From the NCBI GenBank assembly GCA_964245885.1, contig CAXTOX010000182.1, positions 1 to 6,035 on the forward strand: a stretch of DNA of 6,035 nucleotides, given 5' to 3'. Positions 1-6,035 of this stretch are shown here, piece after piece. Origin of the DNA: CAHJWO01 sp964245885 (GTDB taxonomy: Bacteria; Verrucomicrobiota; Verrucomicrobiia; Chthoniobacterales; SZAS-18). Made by a program: the position numbers and the translations under genes. Position 1 is the stretch's first letter, and every line of letters starts with the position of its first letter. The notes under the pieces were generated by a model. That model was not told the origin of the DNA and did no database searches. It saw nothing but the letters and a program-made list of their open reading frames with translations.

Positions 1-54
1 CCTGCGTTTGTTTATCCACGACTACAACCTCTCACTTGCTCCTTAACCACTACC

Positions 55-94
55 CCTCCGGGCAACCGGACGTTAGTGCCCGATCACCCGGAGG
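55..94 (+). terminator. GC-rich hairpin with T-rich tail, possible plus-strand terminator
   Basis: CCTCCGGG (55-62) is perfectly complementary to CCCGGAGG (87-94), an 8-bp stem around a 24-nt loop. On the plus strand it is followed at once by TTGTTGTTT (95-103), an imperfect U-tract. This fits an intrinsic terminator for a plus-strand gene ending left of the window, convergent with the PRC-barrel gene. A competing inner hairpin, CGGGCA (59-64) with TGCCCG (77-82), shares bases with the outer one. Read on the minus strand, 52 nt past the PRC-barrel stop, the hairpin has no U-tract, so it would be at best a weak terminator there. The large loop and interrupted T-run keep confidence low. The rest of bases 1-145 shows no supported gene. 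Confidence 0.35.
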
Positions 95-145
95 TTGTTG
101 TTTCACCTCAACACCGACCGTGCTGCCGGCCGGAATCTTTTCCCC

Positions 146-1435
146 TCAACGCGTCGCGTCGGAAAACTTGTGCTTGAGACGGTCCCAAGCGTCGCGCGTG
201 GCTGACTTCGCCTTATCCCATTCCAAGCGTGAGGAGCCGCGGTTTTGTGCGTAATCCCATTCGAGGTCTCCCTCCACCGCGCTGTAATCACGTCCCGAAT
301 CCGCATGACGCGCAAAGCCTTCGTAGCCGGTGCGGTACGCGGGTGAATAGTCTTCGTAACCATACCCGCTCTCGTGGTAGGGGGCGTTGCGATGGTTGGA
401 TTCCCAAAAGGCGTTCTCCTCGGTCGGGTTGATCGATTCGGCGATTCCCTTGCCCGCATACCCGCCGCCGACGGCACCGACGATGCCACCGATGGCCGCA
501 CCGACCGGCGCGCCAATCGGCCCACCGATGGCCGCGCCGATGGCAACACCCGTCGCGCTGCCCGCCAGTGCGCCCGCGCCAGTTCCCACCGGGTGCGAAC
601 CGGGTTCGCTGGTGATCGGGTCCGGGTTGGTGCTGCGCGCCGCAGCCGCCGTTGCACCGCTCGTGCTCGTGGTGGCAGCGTCATCAAACGACGATCCCGT
701 CGCGTCTGCCGGCACCGGCGAGGCAGTGCCGGTCGAACCGTAGAGATTGGTGGTCCCGAAGCTCCCCGGCGATGCCGCGGAGGGCGAGTAAGTCGAGGTG
801 GAAGAAGAGTCACCCGGCGTCAGGCTGTCCAACGCGCCGCGAACGGCCTCGCCCGCAGTGGGAGCGTGGCCCGCTGCACCGGTCGCCAGGGAGGGAGATT
901 CCTCGGTGCCGACCGTGTCGGTACGAACGGTTCGGCGCAAGCGGCCGGCACCTGCCACGCCGCCGGTGGGTGTGTCGAAGTTCGAACTGCCTTCATCCTG
1001 GCCGCTGGCGCTGGTGAGCGAAGACCCGCCGGCCGCCCCGGAGACTTTATCGAAGTCGCTGCTGGTGCTGTCGGACTGGTCGGCGCTGGCGACGTTGTCT
1101 TCGCGGCCGAGACCGTAGTAGTGGTAGATCTTTTCTTCCTCTTCCTCGGAAATCTCCGCGTCGGCGGACATGGAAGGCGCTTCCTTCACAAAGAGGCTGG
1201 TGTAGGGCAGGCGAACGACGTTCTGGCTCTCGTCGAGTTCCGCCTTCTCGGCCGGGACGACGTGGTTCTGACCGAACAGCCAGCCGGTTTTCACCCCGAG
1301 GAATTCCACCGTGCCGGTCGTCGGATCGGACCAGAGGCTGTGCAAAGTCCCGACGCTGTCGCCGTCCTGGTCGATGACCTTGTAGTCGATCATCTGTTCG
1401 AGGGAGTCACCCGTGATGTCCTTGAGGGTTTTCAT
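146..1435 (-). CDS. PRC-barrel domain protein with glycine zipper and conserved-looking C-terminal tail
   Basis: A 429-residue protein of unknown specific role. Residues about 12-86 look like a PRC-barrel: an opening 'IDYKVIDQDGDSVGTLHSLW', then short beta-type strands ('VEFLGVKTGWLFGQNHVVP') and 'NVVRLPYTSLFV'. PRC-barrels are small beta-barrels found in the ribosome-maturation factor RimM, photosynthetic reaction-centre H subunits and many stress-linked or envelope proteins. An acidic stretch follows (95-101), then a low-complexity Ser/Thr/Gly/Ala linker (about 111-280). Residues 284-330 form a glycine zipper with many GxxxG/AxxxG spacings, able to insert in or lie on a membrane. The tail (337-429) is rich in Trp, Tyr and charged residues, with 'AFWESNH', 'YEDYSPAYRTGYEGF' and two LEWD motifs (391-394, 404-407). 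I recall such tails in uncharacterised bacterial glycine-zipper proteins. There is no signal peptide, so the location is uncertain. The ATG at 1435 places the PRC domain at the N-terminus; no clear ribosome binding site precedes it. The gene has 300 bp of open space upstream and is probably transcribed alone. The domain call is firm; any envelope or stress role is inference. Confidence 0.88.
   Translation of the reverse strand: MKTLKDITGDSLEQMIDYKVIDQDGDSVGTLHSLWSDPTTGTVEFLGVKTGWLFGQNHVVPAEKAELDESQNVVRLPYTSLFVKEAPSMSADAEISEEEEEKIYHYYGLGREDNVASADQSDSTSSDFDKVSGAAGGSSLTSASGQDEGSSNFDTPTGGVAGAGRLRRTVRTDTVGTEESPSLATGAAGHAPTAGEAVRGALDSLTPGDSSSTSTYSPSAASPGSFGTTNLYGSTGTASPVPADATGSSFDDAATTSTSGATAAAARSTNPDPITSEPGSHPVGTGAGALAGSATGVAIGAAIGGPIGAPVGAAIGGIVGAVGGGYAGKGIAESINPTEENAFWESNHRNAPYHESGYGYEDYSPAYRTGYEGFARHADSGRDYSAVEGDLEWDYAQNRGSSRLEWDKAKSATRDAWDRLKHKFSDATR
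486..535. repeat. Short direct repeat inside the glycine-zipper coding region
   Basis: The 14-base sequence CCACCGATGGCCGC occurs at 486-499 and again at 522-535. The copies are 36 bp apart, exactly 12 codons, so they keep the reading frame. In the protein they encode the repeated AAIGG blocks at residues 301-305 and 313-317. The likely origin is tandem duplication of a 12-residue zipper unit; biased codon choice for Gly/Ala/Ile could also produce it. Confidence 0.5.
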
Positions 1436-1735
1436 GGCAGTTCTATTTTCAGAGGGATTTGAGAAGGGGATGACCGGCCGGCGGCGATTGCGCCGATGAT
1501 CCCTAGCATTGACTCGTGCCTCGCCGCGCGGACGGACGTATGGCTGCCCGGACGTGGGAAGACCATGTCGGGACGCCTCGCATTTCCTTGCAAAGCGGGT
1601 TCGTTCCGGGTCATGCTCCAGGGGAATGAAGAGGCGTTTTTCGCCGGTTTTCCTGCTGGATTAGGGACTGCCTCGGAGAGTCATCAGGACCTTATCCAAG
1701 ACGACCAGCCGCAACGGCCTGCTCAGACGCTTTCT
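1436..1735. other. 300-bp intergenic region, no convincing gene
   Basis: This stretch separates the fadN stop from the PRC-barrel start and should hold the PRC-barrel promoter and 5' leader. I could not find a convincing -35/-10 pair. Two small dyads are visible: CGGCG-ATTG-CGCCG (1482-1495), which would fall in the leader or promoter region of the PRC-barrel gene, and an imperfect stem of about 10 bp at 1547-1572 with one G-U pair, one bulged base and a GAAGA loop. Neither has a U-tract on the minus strand, so neither is a standard terminator for fadN. A minus-strand ORF (1432-1614, 60 codons) overlaps the PRC-barrel ATG by 4 bases, but it has no recognisable domain or ribosome binding site and I do not call it. 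Confidence 0.6.
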
Positions 1736-4093
1736 TCAGTTCCGCAGGGGCTTGCCCGTCTTGAGCATGTGCCGGATGCGCTCGTGCGTGCCCGGTTGCG
1801 CGCAGAGGCCGATGAACACCTCGCGCTCCAGGTCGAGCAGCACGCGCTCGGGCACGCGGCCCGCCCGCGCGCCGGGACCACCGCCGGTGAGGATGCGCGC
1901 CAGTTCACCGGCGAGGTGCACGTCGTAGTCCGTCCACTTGAGGTTCGCGCGGTAGCCGTTCGCCTCCTCCATCAACCGCGCGTAACCCGCGTCGCCGAGC
2001 ACGTCGATCTCGCGCGGCGTGGGCACTTGGTAGCCGGCCGCCGCCAGTCCGAGCAGCGCGTCCTTGGCGTCGCCGAGCAGGCGGCGGCGGTTCATCGTGA
2101 TGCCGTCGTTGGGGCGCAGGTAGCCGAGGCGTTGCGCCTCCAGCGCCGAACCCGACGTTTGCCCTGAAGTAATAAGCCCGAACGTCTCCCGCAGCGCCAG
2201 GTAGAGGTCCGCGCCCGGGGCCAGCCGGGCGTTGGCGCGCGCGAGCATTTCCGTCGTGCCGCCCGCCGAGGGCATGAGGCCGACCTTGAGTTCCACCAGC
2301 CCCGTCGAAAGCTCCGCGTCGGCCTGCACGGCGTCGCTGTAGAGCATCGTCTCGCAGCCGCCGCCGAGCGTCATGTGGAAGGGTGCTGCCACCACCGGGA
2401 ACGGCGCGGCCCGCAGCCGGGTCGTCATCGTCTGAAAATTCTCGATCATCGCCGTGACGGCCCCGACGTTGCCGCCCTCCGCGTCCTTGAGCAGCGCGCC
2501 GAGGTCCGCCCCGGCCGAGAACCACCGGCCCTGGCTGCCGATCACGAGGCCCAGGAACCCGCGCGGCACCCGTTCGCACGCTTCCGCCACCGCCGCGAAG
2601 GCGTCGGCCCCGAGCGCGTTGGCCTTGCTGTGGAACTCCAGCAGGAGCACGCCGTCGCCGAGGTCCACGAGGCTCGCGCCCTCGCGGCGGCTGACGACGC
2701 GCGCGGGTTCCTCGCGCTTGAGGTCGGACAACACGATCAGCCCGGCAGCCGCCTTGCTCTCGGCGGTGCCTTCCGCGCCCGGCGGGTAGAACGGCTTGCC
2801 GTCCAGCGCATGCTGGGTCAGCACGACCGGCACGGGGAGGCCGAGCCGGTCAACGGCGTCGGCGACGTTCCTGGCCCCGAGCGCGCCGATGGATTTGAAC
2901 GGCCCCATTTCCCAGCCGAAGCCCCATTCCAGCGCGTGGTCGATGTCCTGCGCCGTGTTGGCGACGACCCCGAGCTTTTCCGCCGCGAAACGCAGCATCT
3001 CGTAGAACGTGCGCCGCGTGAACTCACCCGCCGGCGTATCCAGCGACAGCAGCGCGCGAACGCGTTCGGCGAGCGGCAGCTTCTGGATGGACCCAAATTC
3101 GGGTAGGCTGGCGGCGGGCGGGCGTTCGGCGTAGGCGAGGGTGGCCGGGTCGAGGGTCAGGATCGTGCTCGTGCCGTCGGCGTTCCTGCGGCGCTGGTAG
3201 TAGCCGCCGCCGGTCTTCTCGCCCTTGCGGCCTTCGGCGAGGAGGCGTTCCATCGTGGGCGGCAGGCGGAAATCGTCGGTCGTGGCGGCGGTCAGGTCGG
3301 TGGAGATTAATCCGAGCACGTCGAGGCCCACGGTGTCGGCGAGGCGCAGCGTGCCGCTCTTCGGGCGACCCAGCAGCGGGCCGGTCAGGGCGTCCACGGT
3401 GTCGGCGGAGAGTCCCATTTCCTCGGCGACGCGCGCGGTCTGGAGCAGGGAATAGATCCCGATGCGGTTGCCGATGGACCCGGGCACGTCGTTGGCGATC
3501 ACGATGCCTTTGCCCAGCGCGCGGTCGCCGAACGCGCGCACGGCTTCCAATGCCTCCGGGGCGGTGTCGGCGGTGGGGATGAGTTCCAGGAGATAGAGGT
3601 AACGCGGCGGGTTGTAGAAGTGCGCCCCCAGGAACCGGCGGCGGAACCCCTCGCCACGCCCCCGGCTCTGCACAGCCATGGGGATGCCGCTGGAATTGGA
3701 GCTGAAAAGCGCGTCGGGCCGGGCGTGCGCCTCGACGAGCGCCCAGAGGTGTTGCTTGGCCTCGGGTTTTTCAACGATGGCCTCGATGATCCAATCGCAC
3801 TCCGCGAGACGCGGGAGGTGGTCGGCGGTGTTGCCGAGGGTCAGCAGCGCGCGGGTTTTCGCCGGGTCCATGAAGGCCGGCGGACGCGAGCGCAAGGCGC
3901 GTTCGAGTCCGGCCTGGACGATGCCGTCGCGCCCGGCGGGGCTGCCATCGCCGGCGGCCGGCTGGTCGAGCAAGAGGGTCGGGATGCCGGCGTTGGTGAG
4001 GTGGGCGGCGATGGCCGCGCCCATCGTGCCCGCGCCGATGACGGCGGCGCGACGGATGGCGGGCGGCGGGGGGAAGAGCGGGGAGGACGGCAT
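1736..4093 (-). CDS. fadN: FadN-type 3-hydroxyacyl-CoA dehydrogenase / enoyl-CoA hydratase
   Basis: A 785-residue bifunctional beta-oxidation enzyme: it hydrates trans-2-enoyl-CoA and oxidises L-3-hydroxyacyl-CoA to 3-ketoacyl-CoA with NAD+, in the cytoplasm. Domain order is dehydrogenase first, hydratase second, as in Bacillus FadN (about 790 residues) and opposite to E. coli FadB. An N-terminal Rossmann motif 'AAVIGAGTMG' (16-25) binds NAD. 'SSNSS' (131-135), 'GAHFYNPP' with catalytic His158, Glu170 of the His-Glu pair, and 'PGSIGNR' (204-210) are the expected dehydrogenase motifs. 'LTGPLLGRPKSGT' (236-248) is typical of FadN. A second dehydrogenase-type helical segment includes 'DIDHALEWGFGWEMGPFK' (383-400). 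The crotonase half starts near 470: 'FSAGAD' (525-530) supplies the oxyanion hole, and both general acid/base glutamates are present, Glu581 in 'GGGCE' and Glu601 in 'ELKVGLMPSAGG'. An in-frame GTG at 4198 would add 35 residues, mostly encoded by the foldback repeat and adjoining DNA; the ATG at 4093 puts the Rossmann motif at the usual distance. No ribosome binding site is evident. Thiolase and acyl-CoA dehydrogenase genes are not seen nearby. Confidence 0.95.
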   Translation of the reverse strand: MPSSPLFPPPPAIRRAAVIGAGTMGAAIAAHLTNAGIPTLLLDQPAAGDGSPAGRDGIVQAGLERALRSRPPAFMDPAKTRALLTLGNTADHLPRLAECDWIIEAIVEKPEAKQHLWALVEAHARPDALFSSNSSGIPMAVQSRGRGEGFRRRFLGAHFYNPPRYLYLLELIPTADTAPEALEAVRAFGDRALGKGIVIANDVPGSIGNRIGIYSLLQTARVAEEMGLSADTVDALTGPLLGRPKSGTLRLADTVGLDVLGLISTDLTAATTDDFRLPPTMERLLAEGRKGEKTGGGYYQRRRNADGTSTILTLDPATLAYAERPPAASLPEFGSIQKLPLAERVRALLSLDTPAGEFTRRTFYEMLRFAAEKLGVVANTAQDIDHALEWGFGWEMGPFKSIGALGARNVADAVDRLGLPVPVVLTQHALDGKPFYPPGAEGTAESKAAAGLIVLSDLKREEPARVVSRREGASLVDLGDGVLLLEFHSKANALGADAFAAVAEACERVPRGFLGLVIGSQGRWFSAGADLGALLKDAEGGNVGAVTAMIENFQTMTTRLRAAPFPVVAAPFHMTLGGGCETMLYSDAVQADAELSTGLVELKVGLMPSAGGTTEMLARANARLAPGADLYLALRETFGLITSGQTSGSALEAQRLGYLRPNDGITMNRRRLLGDAKDALLGLAAAGYQVPTPREIDVLGDAGYARLMEEANGYRANLKWTDYDVHLAGELARILTGGGPGARAGRVPERVLLDLEREVFIGLCAQPGTHERIRHMLKTGKPLRN

Positions 4094-4155
4094 GGGGTCG
4101 GAAACTTGGTGTCGAGAGCCGGGAAAAACAAGCGCGTTGCGGGAGGCGAACCGCG

Positions 4156-4330
4156 CTTGAAACGAACGGGCAATTTTAACACAGAGACACAGAGACACAG
4201 AGATTCACAGAGAGCAGAGCAAGAGAAGGAATGAGGAAGATGGCAGAGGGGTTTTGTTTCCTTCTTCTCCGGCCTCTGTAGCCCTCCGTGTCTCTGTGTC
4301 TCTGTGTTAAAATTGCCCGTTCGTTTCAAG
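4156..4330. repeat. Foldback (inverted) repeat with 43-bp perfect arms, MITE- or REP-like
   Basis: Bases 4156-4198 are the exact reverse complement of 4288-4330 (43 of 43), and four more bases pair with one mismatch. The arms begin CTTGAAACGAACGGGC, continue AATTTTAACAC and end in iterated AGAGACAC units. The 89-base centre has some further complementarity (AGAAGGAA at 4224-4231 with TTCCTTCT at 4258-4265) and a sharp switch from purine-rich to pyrimidine-rich. The AT-rich, GAGACA-iterated composition differs from the surrounding GC-rich coding DNA. I recall AACACAGAGACACAGAG sequences as widespread intergenic repeats in Verrucomicrobiota, Planctomycetota and other environmental genomes; no function is known to me. 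No transposase is encoded. In transcripts the element would form a very stable hairpin between the exostosin and fadN genes, but no U-tract follows, so it is not a classical terminator. Confidence 0.85.
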
Positions 4331-5354
4331 AAACGCGTGCAAACGGCCGGCGCACGAACTTCTTGATGCGCTGCGCCAGACCCGTCTGACGCGCCCAGTG
4401 GCGCTGGTGCGAGGGACGCAGCATTTGCAGGGCCGCGACCCAGGAGGCCGCCGGCTCGGGCAGCCGGCGCGCGCGGCCGATGCTCAGGCAATCCTCCACC
4501 AGGCGGTGAAAGAGCACCGCGGGCGCATACCACTCCTCCCACTGCTGCCGCGCGAGACGGCCCATTTCCGCGGCCTCATGCTCGCGGGCGGCGAGCCGGT
4601 CGGGCAGGGAACGCCAATCCGCCTCCGCCACCCGCACGCTGAAACGTTCCCAGCACGGTCCCCCGGGCGCGACCCAGGCGTCCGCCAGGATCACCGGCGC
4701 GCGGCCCGCGCGCATCGTCTCGAAAAGCCGGATGCTGCTCGTCCCATACCCGCGCGGACACAGCACGAACCGGCTGGCCCACGTCGTTTCCAGGTAGCGC
4801 CGCCGGAACTGGCGGGCATCTTCCGCGGTGCCGTGCCGCCAGACCTGTTCCCCCTCCCGCGATGTGTCCCGGCAGCAGCCGCGCGGATCGTCGAGCCGCC
4901 CGAGGTCGGCGCGGATCGGCGCGCTGAAGTACGTGCCGAGGAAACTGTAGAGCCAGCGGCGTTCCGCGTCGCGGTGGTCCTCGTCGAGAAAAGGGTTTTC
5001 CTCCGCCTGTAGATAAGCGCCGGAACGCGTGCGGCCGGGATCGTACCACGCGCGTTCCACCGATGGATAAATGCCCGGCAGCAGGGGCACGATCCGGTCG
5101 TTGGGATCGTAGAGGTAGCACTTGCGCCGGTGGCGGCGCACCAGCGGATGGCGGAAGAGGGACGGGAAGATCGTCCCCTCGCCCAGGGGCCGCACGAAGA
5201 GGATCAGGTCCGCCGCGCCGGGATCGTCCGTGAGGGTGTGCGCGCCGAAACGGTCCGCGCGCTGGCTTTCCCGCAGGCGAAACGACGCGTCGCGGTGCGG
5301 CTGCCCGGTGACGGCCGAGACCTCCTCGATGGGGACCAGGTGGACGCGGGCCAT
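4326..5354 (-). CDS. Exostosin-family (GT47-like) glycosyltransferase
   Basis: A 342-residue protein, probably a cytoplasmic or membrane-associated glycosyltransferase acting on a surface polysaccharide or glycan; donor and acceptor are not predictable. The key evidence is the C-terminal exostosin signature at 196-225, 'FVLCPRGYGTSSIRLFETMR' followed by AGRAPVILAD: a nucleotide-sugar-binding pattern of Pro-Arg-Gly, Ser-x-Arg-Leu-x-Glu and Pro-Val-Ile. The N-terminal part carries 'ADLILFVRPLG' (48-58) and 'CYLYDPNDRIVPLLPGIYPS' (79-98), which fit the Rossmann-like first half of such enzymes. There is no signal peptide or transmembrane segment; the tail (from about 329) is basic (KKFVRRPFAR) and could touch the membrane. 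The ATG at 5354 follows the GT8 stop after one codon, in the same frame, with no visible ribosome binding site, so translation is probably coupled. The TGA stop (4326-4328) lies inside the right arm of the foldback repeat, so the present C-terminus may have been set by that insertion. The length is normal for bacterial exostosin-like proteins, so I do not call it truncated. Confidence 0.85.
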   Translation of the reverse strand: MARVHLVPIEEVSAVTGQPHRDASFRLRESQRADRFGAHTLTDDPGAADLILFVRPLGEGTIFPSLFRHPLVRRHRRKCYLYDPNDRIVPLLPGIYPSVERAWYDPGRTRSGAYLQAEENPFLDEDHRDAERRWLYSFLGTYFSAPIRADLGRLDDPRGCCRDTSREGEQVWRHGTAEDARQFRRRYLETTWASRFVLCPRGYGTSSIRLFETMRAGRAPVILADAWVAPGGPCWERFSVRVAEADWRSLPDRLAAREHEAAEMGRLARQQWEEWYAPAVLFHRLVEDCLSIGRARRLPEPAASWVAALQMLRPSHQRHWARQTGLAQRIKKFVRRPFARVS

Positions 5355-5357
5355 ACG

Positions 5358-6035
5358 TCACGACGCCGGGCGTCCGGCCCGCCGGCCGAGCAGACCGCGC
5401 ACGCCGTGCTTGAGGAAGCCGCCGTAGTGGTAGACCACGCGCATGCCGAGGAATTTTGCCCAACGGTCCACGACCTCCCGCGTCCACGCGGGCCGGGCGG
5501 ACCGCGCCAGCGGGACCAGGGCCGCGATCTCGCCCATTTCCTGCCAGAACGGACCGTCGAACGGGCTTCGCTCCACCCACGGTTTGGCGTTGACGTAGTG
5601 GATGTTTTTGCCGGTGAGCCGCGGGCGGGGATACACGGCGAAGCGGCTCAGCGTCTGCTCGAACAACAGGTTCCAGGCCCGGTCCAGCGGCGTCCAGCGA
5701 TCCCAGAGCACGGCGTTGAGCACGGATTGATCGTGGAAGTTCAGCCGGTGCGAGAACCGCTCGATGTGCGCCCAGCACGCCCGGGTCACGTCGTGCCGGC
5801 GCCAGGCGTCCAGATCGATCCAGAGCAGGCCGCCGTTGAAGTACGGCGCGGACGGCGGGATGCCCAGTTCCTCGCAGGGAATCTGGTCCCAAGGCATCGA
5901 GCAGGTGGTGACGCGCCCGTCCCGGACGGCGTGGAGCACCTTGCCCTCCGGCCGGGGCAGGGCCGCCAGTTCGCTCACGTCCCGGCCCACGACGATGTCC
6001 GCGTCGATGTACAGGACCCGGTCCACCGTCAGCAG
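5358..6035 (-). CDS. GT8-family glycosyltransferase, N-terminus beyond the window edge
   Basis: The last 225 residues of a retaining glycosyltransferase of family GT8, the group of LPS glucosyl-/galactosyltransferases such as WaaJ/RfaI and of glycogenin. It transfers a hexose from a UDP-sugar to a glycan acceptor in the cytoplasm. Visible motifs, numbered from the window edge: 'DRVLYIDADIVV' with the metal-binding DxD (11-13); 'YFNGGLLWIDLDAW' (65-78), the GT8 FNxGxxxxxL motif; 'HDQSVLNAVL' (101-110); and 'NIHYVNAKPW' (144-153), matching the second metal/UDP-binding HxxxxKPW block. The frame is open to base 6035 with no stop. An in-frame GTG at 6026 is too close to the DxD to be the true start; family members usually have about 80-100 residues before it, so roughly that much is missing. 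The C-terminal part (about 165-225) is rich in Arg, Trp and hydrophobic residues and may be a membrane-association region. The exostosin-like gene follows directly, forming one unit, probably in a polysaccharide or LPS cluster extending to the right. Confidence 0.9.
   Translation of the reverse strand: MLTVDRVLYIDADIVVGRDVSELAALPRPEGKVLHAVRDGRVTTCSMPWDQIPCEELGIPPSAPYFNGGLLWIDLDAWRRHDVTRACWAHIERFSHRLNFHDQSVLNAVLWDRWTPLDRAWNLLFEQTLSRFAVYPRPRLTGKNIHYVNAKPWVERSPFDGPFWQEMGEIAALVPLARSARPAWTREVVDRWAKFLGMRVVYHYGGFLKHGVRGLLGRRAGRPAS

Noticed and set aside
374..1462. 362-codon plus-strand ORF antisense to the PRC-barrel gene
   Set aside because: It is Arg/Gly/Ala-rich with no domain, as expected opposite a GC-rich coding region; the minus-strand frame has clear domains.
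1432..1614. 60-codon minus-strand ORF overlapping the PRC-barrel ATG by 4 bases
   Set aside because: The overlap looks like translational coupling, but the peptide has no recognisable domain, no ribosome binding site and an unconvincing composition. It is more likely the leader of the PRC-barrel gene.
4094..4198. 35-residue N-terminal extension of fadN starting at GTG 4198
   Set aside because: Much of the extension is translated from the foldback repeat and non-coding flank, and it would push the NAD-binding Rossmann motif away from its usual N-terminal position. The ATG at 4093 fits the family.
4181..4210. Iterated CAGAGACA units resembling a CRISPR or microsatellite
   Set aside because: The units are contiguous and short, with no spacers or regular repeat-spacer structure; they are part of the foldback element.
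4322..4335. Small dyad CGTTTC-AA-GAAACG at the edge of the right repeat arm
   Set aside because: Only 6 bp per side with a 2-base centre, and partly accounted for by the end of the repeat arm; no reason to call it an operator or recombination site.
4576..5892. 438-codon minus-strand ORF spanning both glycosyltransferases in another frame
   Set aside because: It is Arg/Pro/Ala-rich with no motifs, while the other frames over the same DNA carry GT8 and exostosin signatures.

Overview
The window is GC-rich, and all four supported genes lie on the minus strand. None of the starts examined has a clear Shine-Dalgarno sequence. An intergenic inverted repeat is built on an 'AACACAGAGACACAGAG' motif, which I recall as common in intergenic regions of Verrucomicrobiota, Planctomycetota and some other environmental bacteria. 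Together with the FadN-type (dehydrogenase-first) beta-oxidation protein, this points to an environmental Gram-negative bacterium, perhaps Verrucomicrobiota of the Opitutales type. That placement is inference; no rRNA or phylogenetic marker is present.

In transcription order, from the right edge to the left: (1) the C-terminal part of a GT8-family glycosyltransferase that runs off the right edge; (2) a GT47/exostosin-like glycosyltransferase whose ATG lies one codon after the GT8 stop, in the same frame; (3) a foldback repeat with 43-bp perfect arms, one arm of which contains the exostosin stop codon; (4) a 785-residue FadN-type 3-hydroxyacyl-CoA dehydrogenase/enoyl-CoA hydratase; (5) a 300-bp gap with no convincing gene; (6) a 429-residue PRC-barrel protein with a long Ser/Thr/Gly/Ala linker, a glycine zipper and a conserved-looking aromatic/charged tail; (7) a GC-rich hairpin near the left edge that looks like a terminator for plus-strand transcription entering from outside.

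The two glycosyltransferases form one tightly coupled unit and probably belong to a surface-polysaccharide cluster that continues to the right. FadN would carry out two consecutive steps of fatty-acid beta-oxidation; its usual thiolase and acyl-CoA dehydrogenase partners are not in the window. The PRC-barrel protein looks like an independent, possibly envelope- or stress-related, gene. I see no defence system, CRISPR array, tRNA, rRNA or transposase. The items most worth a second look are the foldback repeat and the single in-frame stop between the two glycosyltransferases.
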